Shown: positions 57,806 to 64,000 of the stretch, piece after piece
How positions within the stretch are numbered: the stretch's first letter is position 1
Layout of the letters: each line of letters opens with the position of its first letter
DNA from: Bacillota bacterium
GTDB lineage: Bacteria; Bacillota; Clostridia; Lachnospirales; Lachnospiraceae
DNA length: 64,000 bases
Assembly (NCBI GenBank): GCA_023437715.1
Contig: JAEZFK010000021.1
Coordinates: 154,759-218,758 of the forward strand
Direction: 5' to 3'
Program-made: the position numbers and the translations under genes
The notes under the pieces: generated by a model
The model's input: only the letters and a program-made list of their open reading frames with translations
Databases searched by the model: none
Told to the model about the DNA's origin: nothing

Positions 57806-60256
57806 TTAAATAAACAGGTTTACATTGGATTCTTCCGCTTCCCCAAGATAAGCGCCTACGCCTCCTAAGGACACGCCGTCGATCAGTTCTTCCGGTTTGA
57901 TGCCCATGACATCCATGCTCATGGTGCAGGCGATGATTTTTACGCCGGATTTCATGGCTTTTTGAATCAGGGCTTCCAGGGAATCCACGTTTTTGTCATT
58001 CATGATCTTCTTCATCATGGCGGTTCCCATGCCGCCCATGTTCATCTTGGACAGCTTCAGCTTTTTGCTACCACGGGGGAGCATGGCGCCGAACATGGCT
58101 TCCATCAGGGACTTGCGGACAGGCTGCTTTTCAGCTTTCCGCAATGCCGTCAGTCCCCAGAAGGTGAAGAACATGGTTACGGGCCTGCCCATGGCGGCGG
58201 CTCCGTTGGCAATGATAAAGCTTGCCAGAACCTTGTCAAGATCGCCGGAAAATACAATGATGGTCTTTCCCTCGGGAGCACCGGCTGCCGCAGGCGCATC
58301 TGCTCCGCCTTTTTTCACCAGAGCCACATAATCCTCTTTCCGGCGCTCCGTAGCCACCAGAAGGTTGCCGGTACGCCTGCACCAGGCGCCGATGTCCCGG
58401 GTAAAGCCCGGATCAGAGGCCGACACCTCCAGAACCGTTCCATCAGCCATATCCTTTATTGTTTCAAAAACCTTCATAATGGGGCCGGGGCACTGCATGC
58501 CGCTGCAGTTTAAACGGATGGAGGCGGTGGGAACGTTTTCCGTATCCATATGGCCGCTGTCGGAATAGGAGGCCTGCTCTGCCGCGGGAACCGCGTCAGG
58601 CGTAAAGTGGGTGGACTGGTAAAACCTTGCGCCGCCGGGATAAATCTTCACGTTACGGAATCCATTCTGCATCAGTATGCGGGCGGCGTTGTGGGCCCGG
58701 ACCCCGATGGCACAGAAGGTGACAATTTCTTTTGCAGGCTCAAGCTCCTTTATACGGCTTCTCAGCTGCCCCAAAGGAATGTGCTTTGCCTGGGGAATGG
58801 AAAAGGCCATTAATTCGGCATCCTCCCGCACGTCTAAGAAAATGGCGTTGGGATTCTTTTCCACAGCATCCCAGTCCGCCATGGCGGATTTTCCGGAAAG
58901 CACGTTTTCCGCCACAAACCCTGCCATGTTGACCGGGTCCTTTGCAGAGGAGAAAGGAGGAGCATAGGCCAGCTCCAGGCGTTTTAAATCAGCCACCTCT
59001 GCGCCCAGCCGGATGGCTGTTGCCAGAGTATCGATCCGTTTATCCACCCCATCCCGGCCCACGATCTGGGCTCCGAAGATGGTTTTTCCATCCATGGAGA
59101 ATAATAGCTTTAAGGTTAAGGGAGCTGCACCCGGATAGTATCCGGCATGGGAGTTCTGGGTGATGATGATGCTTTCATAGTCGGTTCCCTTGAGAAGTCC
59201 CCGGCGGATCAGAGCCTTTTCATTGGTTCCTGTGGCAGCAGCGGCCAGGTCGAACACCTTGGCTACAGATGTTCCCATGGTTTCTCCGTAAATCTCCTTT
59301 GCCCCGGCGATATTGTTGGCGGCGATCCGCCCCTGCTTATTGGCAGGGCCTGCCAGAGGGATCATGGCAGGGTCTTTAAATGTGAAGTCTTCCACCTGAA
59401 TCACATCTCCTACCGCATAAATATCAGGATCAGAGGTCTTTAAGTATTCATCCACTACAATGCCGCCCCGGTCACTGACAGAAAGGCCGGATGCCTTTGC
59501 CAGCTGGCTGTTGGGGCGCACGCCGATGGAGAGGATGACCAGCTCTGCGGAAATGGATTTTCCGCTTTTTAATGAAACGGCAACGGATTTGCCCTGATCC
59601 TCAAAGGACTGGACGCCGTCTCCCAGATAGAGGTTTATCCCGTTTTGTATAAGGTTTTCATGGATCAGCTGGGCCATCTCATAGTCAAGAGGGGCCATGA
59701 CCTGATCCTGCATTTCAATCAGGGAAACCGTAAGCCCTGCATGGCGGAGATTTTCTGCCATTTCAAGGCCGATAAAGCCGCCGCCGATGACTGCTGCAGA
59801 CTTGATTTTTTCTTCCCTGATCAGGGCCCGGATACGGTCCGTATCAGGTATGGTCCAAAGGGTCCTGATGCGGGGGGAGTCGATTCCCGGTATAGGCGGA
59901 CGGACAGGAGAGGAGCCGGTGGAAATAACCAGGGTGTCATAGGTTTCCTGGTAATCCTCACCCGTATCCAGCCTCCGGACCGTAACCGACTTATTTTCCC
60001 GGTCAATGGAAATGACCTCATTCTTCACCCGGACATCGATGTTATATTTCTGCTTCATGGCCTCCGGCGTCTGCAAAAGCAGGGCGTCACGGGATTTTAT
60101 CACATCGCCTACGTGGTAGGGGAGGCCGCAGTTGGCATATGAAATGTATTCCCCGCGTTCCAGTATGATGATACCGGCCTCTTCATCCAGCCTTCTCAGC
60201 CTTGCTCCGCAGCTGGCTCCTCCGGCCACGCCTCCTATAATAACAACTTTTTTCAT
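57806..60256 (-). CDS. CoA-disulfide reductase fused to rhodanese, TusA and DsrE-like domains
   Basis: An 816-aa multi-domain sulfur-redox protein. Residues 1-320 are a FAD/NAD(P)H disulfide reductase with active Cys43 (YISYANCGLPYHVGD). A dimerization domain (about 325-445) follows. A rhodanese domain at about 460-550 has its Cys in VTFCAIGVRA, a TusA/SirA domain at about 580-650 has MQCPGPI, and the DsrE/F-like domain occupies about 665-816, ending LGGVGAYLGEAEESNVNLFI. It probably reduces CoA- or low-molecular-weight disulfides and relays sulfane sulfur. AGGAGG precedes the ATG at 60256. Confidence 0.9.
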   Translation of the reverse strand: MKKVVIIGGVAGGASCGARLRRLDEEAGIIILERGEYISYANCGLPYHVGDVIKSRDALLLQTPEAMKQKYNIDVRVKNEVISIDRENKSVTVRRLDTGEDYQETYDTLVISTGSSPVRPPIPGIDSPRIRTLWTIPDTDRIRALIREEKIKSAAVIGGGFIGLEMAENLRHAGLTVSLIEMQDQVMAPLDYEMAQLIHENLIQNGINLYLGDGVQSFEDQGKSVAVSLKSGKSISAELVILSIGVRPNSQLAKASGLSVSDRGGIVVDEYLKTSDPDIYAVGDVIQVEDFTFKDPAMIPLAGPANKQGRIAANNIAGAKEIYGETMGTSVAKVFDLAAAATGTNEKALIRRGLLKGTDYESIIITQNSHAGYYPGAAPLTLKLLFSMDGKTIFGAQIVGRDGVDKRIDTLATAIRLGAEVADLKRLELAYAPPFSSAKDPVNMAGFVAENVLSGKSAMADWDAVEKNPNAIFLDVREDAELMAFSIPQAKHIPLGQLRSRIKELEPAKEIVTFCAIGVRAHNAARILMQNGFRNVKIYPGGARFYQSTHFTPDAVPAAEQASYSDSGHMDTENVPTASIRLNCSGMQCPGPIMKVFETIKDMADGTVLEVSASDPGFTRDIGAWCRRTGNLLVATERRKEDYVALVKKGGADAPAAAGAPEGKTIIVFSGDLDKVLASFIIANGAAAMGRPVTMFFTFWGLTALRKAEKQPVRKSLMEAMFGAMLPRGSKKLKLSKMNMGGMGTAMMKKIMNDKNVDSLEALIQKAMKSGVKIIACTMSMDVMGIKPEELIDGVSLGGVGAYLGEAEESNVNLFI

Positions 60257-60298
60257 GGTATGCCTCCTGTTTTATTTTTAACAATTTTATTGATTTCA

Positions 60299-60327
60299 AT
60301 TATAGACCTGTAAATGAAATCTGTCTG
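60299..60327 (-). promoter_or_regulatory. Promoter of the CoA-disulfide reductase fusion gene
   Basis: On the minus strand CAGACA (60322-60327) and TATAAT (60299-60304) are separated by 17 bases. Confidence 0.6.
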
Positions 60328-60392
60328 TGATTGAATCACAAAGACATCCCATGGAAAAGATAAATTTTACTCAATTAAATTTTTCTATTCTA

Positions 60393-60448
60393 TTGACAAT
60401 CTCATTTTCCTGTCATATAATGATTTTAACAAATACAATTTTGCACAA
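60393..60448 (+). promoter_or_regulatory. Promoter and candidate OhrR operator of the first GPx gene
   Basis: TTGACA (60393-60398) and TATAAT (60416-60421) are separated by 17 bases. A 28-base segment at 60423-60450, covering the transcription start, shares 23 of 28 positions with 63523-63550 at the other GPx promoter. It contains TACAATT, the half-site of OhrR operators. TCAATTAAATTTTT (60371-60384) upstream is another OhrR-like stretch. Confidence 0.6.
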
Positions 60449-60473
60449 TATATTATATAAGGAGGTATATCAT

Positions 60474-61019
60474 ATGTCTGTTTATGATTTCACTGTAAAA
60501 ACAAGGGATGGCGGTGAGAAAAGCCTGTCCGATTATTCCGGAAAAGTTCTTCTGATTGTAAATACGGCAACAGCCTGCGGCTTCACGCCTCAGTATGCAG
60601 ATCTTCAGGCCATATATGAAGCTCTGGCGGACAAGGGCCTGGAAATCCTGGATTTCCCGTGCAACCAGTTCGGCAATCAGGCTCCCGGCAGTGACGATGA
60701 GATCCATACGTTCTGCACCGGCCGTTTTGGGGTTACGTTCCCCCAGTTTTCCAAAATCGATGTGAACGGAGATGAGGCGGTTCCTCTGTACCGTTACCTG
60801 GTCAGTGAAAAAGGCTTTGAAGGCTTTGATCCGGCCCATCAGCTGACCGCTGTTTTAGAGAAGAAGTTTGCAGAAAGCAATCCCAATTTTAAAAACGAGC
60901 CGGATATCAAATGGAACTTCACCAAATTCCTTGTAGACCGGAAGGGGAATGTGGTTGCCCGTTTTGAGCCCACGGCGGATATGGGGCTTGTAAAAGAGAA
61001 AATAGAAGAATTGCTGTGA
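60474..61019 (+). CDS. Glutathione peroxidase family protein (first copy)
   Basis: A 181-aa thiol peroxidase of the GPx family. Peroxidatic Cys lies in NTATACGFTPQY, with partner Gln in FPCNQFGNQAPG and Trp/Asn in KWNFTKFLVDRKG. As a Cys-type enzyme in an anaerobe it likely uses thioredoxin. ATG 60474 (MSVYDFTVKTRDGG) has AAGGAGG at 60459-60465; the longer frame from 60327 covers the promoter. It is followed 32 bases later by an OhrR-type regulator, which probably controls it. Confidence 0.93.
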   Translation: MSVYDFTVKTRDGGEKSLSDYSGKVLLIVNTATACGFTPQYADLQAIYEALADKGLEILDFPCNQFGNQAPGSDDEIHTFCTGRFGVTFPQFSKIDVNGDEAVPLYRYLVSEKGFEGFDPAHQLTAVLEKKFAESNPNFKNEPDIKWNFTKFLVDRKGNVVARFEPTADMGLVKEKIEELL

Positions 61020-61051
61020 CAAAAGGAACAGCGGGAGAATGGAGATAGGCC

Positions 61052-61495
61052 ATGAACTATGAACAATTAAAGCTGGAGAACCAGATTTGCTTTCCCCTTT
61101 ACGCCTGTTCCCGTGAGGTCATCAGGCTGTATAAGCCTTTCCTGGACGAAATCGGGCTGACCTACACCCAGTATATCGCCATGATGGTGCTGTGGGAGAG
61201 GAAGCTGGTCACCGTGAAACAATTAGGCGAGCTTTTGTATCTGGACAGCGGCACTCTGACTCCCCTGTTAAAGAAGATGGAGGCGGCCGGCCTGCTTACC
61301 CGGAGCCGTGGCAGGGAGGATGAGCGGAGCGTCCTGGTGGAGCTGACGGAAGCAGGGGAGCAGCTGAAGGAACGGGCAGCGGAAATTCCTCAGAAGATTG
61401 CAGCCTGTGTTCCTTTAAATAAGGAAGAAGCTTCGGATCTGTACCGCCTGCTCTATTTGATTTTAGGACAGACCGGCAGAAATACGGAAAAGTGA
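61052..61495 (+). CDS. ohrR: OhrR-like MarR-family peroxide sensor
   Basis: A 147-aa MarR protein of the OhrR branch. The sensing Cys near the N-terminus is in LENQICFPLYACSREV (Cys13), the position used for organic-peroxide sensing. The HTH and wing read YTQYIAMMVLW, SGTLTPLLKKMEAAGLLTRSRGREDERSVLVELTEAG. An extra Cys follows at residue 19. It shares a transcript with the first glutathione peroxidase, consistent with autoregulation through the TACAATT-type site. An inducer is not proven. Confidence 0.88.
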   Translation: MNYEQLKLENQICFPLYACSREVIRLYKPFLDEIGLTYTQYIAMMVLWERKLVTVKQLGELLYLDSGTLTPLLKKMEAAGLLTRSRGREDERSVLVELTEAGEQLKERAAEIPQKIAACVPLNKEEASDLYRLLYLILGQTGRNTEK

Positions 61496-61503
61496 AATAA
61501 AAT

Positions 61504-61549
61504 AAAAAATCTCAGGAAAGCGGTTCGTGAAGCTTTCCTGAGATTTTTT
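61504..61549. terminator. Bidirectional terminator at 61.5 kb
   Basis: AAAAAATCTCAGGAAAGC pairs perfectly with GCTTTCCTGAGATTTTTT around a 10-base loop. Confidence 0.95.
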
Positions 61550-61588
61550 ATCATATAGAAAAATTGGTTATGCCTTGTCAGATTCTGC

Positions 61589-62926
61589 CTAAATTCCCTG
61601 GGGAAAGGTGAAAACATTCAAGGGATCGTATTCATTCTTCACCTTTTTCAGCCTGCAGACATGAGGACCGTAGTATTCTTCCGGAAAGCAGGGAAGGCAT
61701 TCGTAGGGGAAGTTTACGTAGGAGCCCTTGGTCACTGATTTTAAATAACAGAACCGGTCAGATACCCAGGCTGCATTTTCACACCGGTGGCTTTCAAACT
61801 CCGTATCAAGCCATGTGATATACCGGGCTTTGCGGTAGTAAAAGGCGGTGGCATCTGCAGGGACTTCCGAAACCTTTCCTCCCAGAGCGTAAAATGACAG
61901 GGCGCAGTAGACGGAGCCTTCGGGGCGTTCCCGGATAAGCCCTGCGATTCTAAGGCATTCGCAGCTGTTAAAGTCCCGGAGGACGAAACGGCTTGCCGAC
62001 TGAAACTTCTGAAAGGGCGGATAAAAATCCCCGATGATCGTAGTGGCCTCTAAAAAGGTCAGATGCCTTATGCTGTACCTTACCCCTCCCAGATCGGTCA
62101 GAGGGGAGATGATGGAAAATGCCTCCTCCGGCGGGCCGTAGAAAATGCCCCTTGCCAGTATGGCCGTGCCCTCTTCCTGAGAATTGTAGATTCTGGCTAC
62201 AAGGGTGATTCTCTGGTCCGCATCCTTTAACCAGTCCTGCCAATCCTGTAAGAATAAGGCCTGTTTTTCCTGGTCTGCAGATGGATACCTTATTTCCACA
62301 AGGGTTACTTTCTCCACCTTTTCCGGCAGCAGGAAGGTCATGGAAACAATTACGCCGAAGTTACCGCCGCCGGCTCCCCGGCACGCCCAGAACAGGTCGG
62401 GATTTTCCTGCTGGCTGGCCGTTAGGAGCTCTCCTTTGTAGTCGATCATCCGGATTGATGTAAGGTTGTCGCAGCCCAGACCAAAATACCGGCAGGAGAG
62501 CCCCCAGCCGCCGCCCAGAGCGTATCCGCTCACTCCGACGGAGGGGCAGGTTCCGCCTGGAAATGGGTATCCCCTGGAACCGAGAAAGTCATACAGCTGT
62601 TTGTTTTTCACCCCTCCCTGGACAGTGACAAGGCGGGCTCCCTCATCCAGGGTAATTTGGTCCATATCACTTAAATCCAGATCAAGCACGTTATTTCCCG
62701 TAGACCAGCCTTCATAATTATGGCCTCCGTTCCGGATGCGTAAGGGAACATGATGGGTTCTTGACCACAGCACGGCATTGCTCACATCGGCTTCATTCTG
62801 GCAGAAAACAATGGCCACAGGGTATTTTTGGACTGCCCGGTTATAAACTTGTCTTAATTCATTATAGAAAGGGTCGTCTGGTGTTATGATGCGTCCGGTC
62901 AACCCGTCAAAATTACAAATGTTCAT
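61589..62926 (-). CDS. Berberine-bridge-type FAD-dependent oxidase
   Basis: A 445-aa FAD-binding oxidoreductase (PCMH fold plus C-terminal BBE domain). Two covalent FAD anchor residues are visible: His in RNGGHNYEGW (about residue 68) and Cys in GGTCPSVGVSGYALGGGWG (about 130). The C-terminal YDPLNVFTFPQGI is the BBE signature. Such bicovalent enzymes oxidize sugars or secondary metabolites with O2 and release H2O2. Finding it between two peroxidase genes fits that product. No signal peptide is seen. AGGAGG precedes the ATG at 62926. Confidence 0.9.
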   Translation of the reverse strand: MNICNFDGLTGRIITPDDPFYNELRQVYNRAVQKYPVAIVFCQNEADVSNAVLWSRTHHVPLRIRNGGHNYEGWSTGNNVLDLDLSDMDQITLDEGARLVTVQGGVKNKQLYDFLGSRGYPFPGGTCPSVGVSGYALGGGWGLSCRYFGLGCDNLTSIRMIDYKGELLTASQQENPDLFWACRGAGGGNFGVIVSMTFLLPEKVEKVTLVEIRYPSADQEKQALFLQDWQDWLKDADQRITLVARIYNSQEEGTAILARGIFYGPPEEAFSIISPLTDLGGVRYSIRHLTFLEATTIIGDFYPPFQKFQSASRFVLRDFNSCECLRIAGLIRERPEGSVYCALSFYALGGKVSEVPADATAFYYRKARYITWLDTEFESHRCENAAWVSDRFCYLKSVTKGSYVNFPYECLPCFPEEYYGPHVCRLKKVKNEYDPLNVFTFPQGI

Positions 62927-62992
62927 AAGATTGCCTCCTTTCCTTTTTTCTTATCCTAATACCATGTTATTAAAAAGGAAGGCAATTGGTTC

Positions 62993-63013
62993 GGACCGGC
63001 CGGAGGCCGGTCC
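62993..63013. terminator. Perfect 9-bp hairpin between GPx2 and the oxidase gene
   Basis: GGACCGGCC-GGA-GGCCGGTCC. It lies just past the GPx2 stop on the minus strand but lacks a T tract. It may be a weak terminator or an mRNA-stability stem-loop. Confidence 0.5.
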
Positions 63014-63022
63014 ATTTGGAGA

Positions 63023-63496
63023 TTATAAGAGAGCCAGAATATCCTTTTCCAGCTTTTCCGGTTTGTCCGCAGGGGAATACCGCTTCACCACATTACCGCT
63101 TCTGTCCACCAGGAATTTTGTGAAGTTCCATTTAATCGAGGAGCTTAAAACTCCTTTCTGCCGGGACTTTAAATAGGAGTACAAGGGAGACTCTGCCGGC
63201 CCGTTGACCTCTATTTTGGAAAACTGGGGAAAGGATACCTGATAATTGAGCTGGCAGAAGCTGTGAATTTCCTCCGCGCCGCCTGGGGCCTGATGAAGGA
63301 ACTGGTTGCAGGGGAAGTCCAGGATCACGAAATCCCGGTTCCTGTATTTCCGGTACAGGGCTTCCAGCCCTTCATACTGGGGAGTAAATCCGCAGCCCGT
63401 AGCTGTGTTGACAATGAGTAAGACCTTGCCCTGGTAATCCGACAGGGAGACCGGAGTTCCTTTTCTGTCTGTGACTGTAATATCATAAAGATTCAT
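63023..63496 (-). CDS. Glutathione peroxidase family protein (second copy)
   Basis: A 157-aa GPx-family peroxidase with catalytic Cys in NTATGCGFTPQY, Gln in FPCNQFLHQAPGG and Trp/Asn in KWNFTKFLVDRSG. It is clearly related to the copy at 60474 but about 24 residues shorter, lacking the segment after PLYRYL. I chose ATG 63496 (MNLYDITVTDRKG); the frame up to 63565 covers the promoter. AGAGGTG precedes it. It shares an upstream 28-base element with the first copy. Confidence 0.92.
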   Translation of the reverse strand: MNLYDITVTDRKGTPVSLSDYQGKVLLIVNTATGCGFTPQYEGLEALYRKYRNRDFVILDFPCNQFLHQAPGGAEEIHSFCQLNYQVSFPQFSKIEVNGPAESPLYSYLKSRQKGVLSSSIKWNFTKFLVDRSGNVVKRYSPADKPEKLEKDILALL

Positions 63497-63522
63497 TTGG
63501 GACACCTCTTCACTTATATTTA

Positions 63523-63566
63523 TTTTAACAAATTTAATTTTATACAATTGAAATAAAAATGTCAAT
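63523..63566 (-). promoter_or_regulatory. Promoter and candidate OhrR operator of the second GPx gene
   Basis: On the minus strand TTGACA (63561-63566) and TAAAAT (63538-63543) are separated by 17 bases. TACAATTGAAAT (63544-63555, plus strand) lies in the spacer. The segment 63523-63550 matches 60423-60450 at 23 of 28 positions. Confidence 0.65.
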
Positions 63567-63670
63567 AATTATTTTCTGGAAATGTCAATTTGTTAGGGGA
63601 TGACAGGTATTTTTCCGTTTCTCAAGTCATAACATAAGATAAATTTGTTTAATTGAAAGGCAGCAATTTT

Positions 63671-64000
63671 ATGAATTCTTGCCCTGAAGGATTGTATCCT
63701 TATTCCATTCAATCCGGCGATACCCTATGGCTTATTTCACAGCGATTTTTTACGACCGTAGATGCAATCATGGCTGCAAATCCCGGCCTCAACCCTAATA
63801 ATATGCTGGTAGGCCAGGTGATCTTTGTACCCATGGGAAACAGAAACCAGAACATGCCCGGGCAGCAGAGACCACGGCCACAGCCCAGGCCACAGGTCCA
63901 GCCGCAACCGCAGACTCAGCCTCAGACCCAACCACAGACTCAGCCACAGACACAACCACAGACTCCACCGCAGACCCAGCCTCAGACACAACCACAGACC
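63671..64000 (+). CDS. LysM-domain protein with Pro-Gln-Thr repeat tail, 3'-truncated
   Basis: The frame is open to the window end (110 codons). Residues about 10-56 form one LysM domain (YSIQSGDTLWLISQRFFTTVDAIMAANPGLNPNNMLVGQVIFVPMG), which binds peptidoglycan or chitin-like glycans. A Pro/Gln/Arg-rich stretch then leads to PQTQ-type repeats up to the end. There is no signal peptide, as in spore-coat or spore-cortex LysM proteins. The start ATG 63671 has only a weak AAAGG upstream. The function downstream of the repeats cannot be seen. Confidence 0.85.
   Translation, partial: MNSCPEGLYPYSIQSGDTLWLISQRFFTTVDAIMAANPGLNPNNMLVGQVIFVPMGNRNQNMPGQQRPRPQPRPQVQPQPQTQPQTQPQTQPQTQPQTPPQTQPQTQPQT

Noticed and set aside
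63737..63995. Two minus-strand frames rich in Leu/Trp or Val/Ala
   Set aside because: They are shadows of the low-complexity Pro-Gln-Thr repeat of the plus-strand LysM gene and have no ribosome site or family resemblance.

Overview
The window looks like a chromosomal segment of a spore-forming, flagellated, anaerobic member of the Clostridia, most likely a Lachnospiraceae species of the Lacrimispora / Clostridium saccharolyticum type. The evidence is the spoIIIA, spoIVB and spo0A genes, strong AGGAGG ribosome sites, frequent TTG and GTG starts, a Cys-type NAD-linked formate dehydrogenase cluster, and the order spoIIIA - Asp23-like - nusB - xseA - xseB - ispA - dxs - tlyA - nadK - argR - recN - (spoIVB - spo0A). 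The species name is inference. I saw no rRNA, tRNA, CRISPR array, transposase or phage gene.

Layout. 1-4.1 kb: the 3' part of the spoIIIA operon (AD to AH) and an Asp23/Gls24 gene. 4.2-8.6 kb: a solitary large flagellin, a GC-rich structured intergenic element, a FeoA gene with a putative metal-repressor operator, and a GGDEF-GGDEF-EAL protein. 8.7-17.3 kb: the conserved housekeeping run nusB to recN. 17.3-21.4 kb: an accessory insertion (DUF554 protein, flavodoxin plus autoregulated MarR, an AT-rich kilobase without genes, a Gfo/Idh/MocA dehydrogenase). 21.4-24.1 kb: spoIVB and spo0A, with 0A boxes upstream of spo0A. 24.1-30.2 kb: glycogen synthase, HD protein, DUF212 protein, a CmpB-like membrane protein, maf, HAD phosphatase, PPIC lipoprotein, small membrane protein. 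30.2-38.6 kb: a molybdenum/formate locus, with a MobB-like gene divergent from mobA - FNT transporter - NuoE-like - NuoF-like - formate dehydrogenase - moeA. 38.6-44.9 kb: M18 aminopeptidase, DUF5721 protein, htpG with CIRCE, DegV, and an AraC-clpP pair. 45.0-53.1 kb: a sugar locus (GntR/LacI-type regulator, ABC binding protein, two permeases, PHP phosphoesterase, GH38-like enzyme). 53.1-57.7 kb: CapA-like protein, radical SAM protein, galactokinase, cytidylate-kinase-like protein. 57.8-63.6 kb: a redox/peroxide cluster (four-module CoA-disulfide-reductase fusion, two glutathione peroxidases, OhrR-like regulator, berberine-bridge-type oxidase). The window ends inside a LysM protein with a Pro-Gln-Thr repeat tail.

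The main new observation is a family of related leader elements, six copies at five loci, directly upstream of unrelated genes: DUF212 (tandem, 26186-26296), htpG (40683-40762), the ABC sugar-binding protein (46424-46491), the radical SAM gene (55450-55497, minus strand) and galK (55623-55671). Each copy has a small hairpin whose arms differ between copies but still pair, then an ATG opening a short reading frame that begins Met-Pro/Ser-Arg/Gln, usually a second hairpin, and then the real ribosome site and gene. Other regulatory reads are a 28-bp segment shared by both glutathione peroxidase promoters near an OhrR-like gene, two palindromes inside the marR promoter, nested palindromes before the sugar operon, and a CIRCE element unusually placed upstream of the htpG -35 box.
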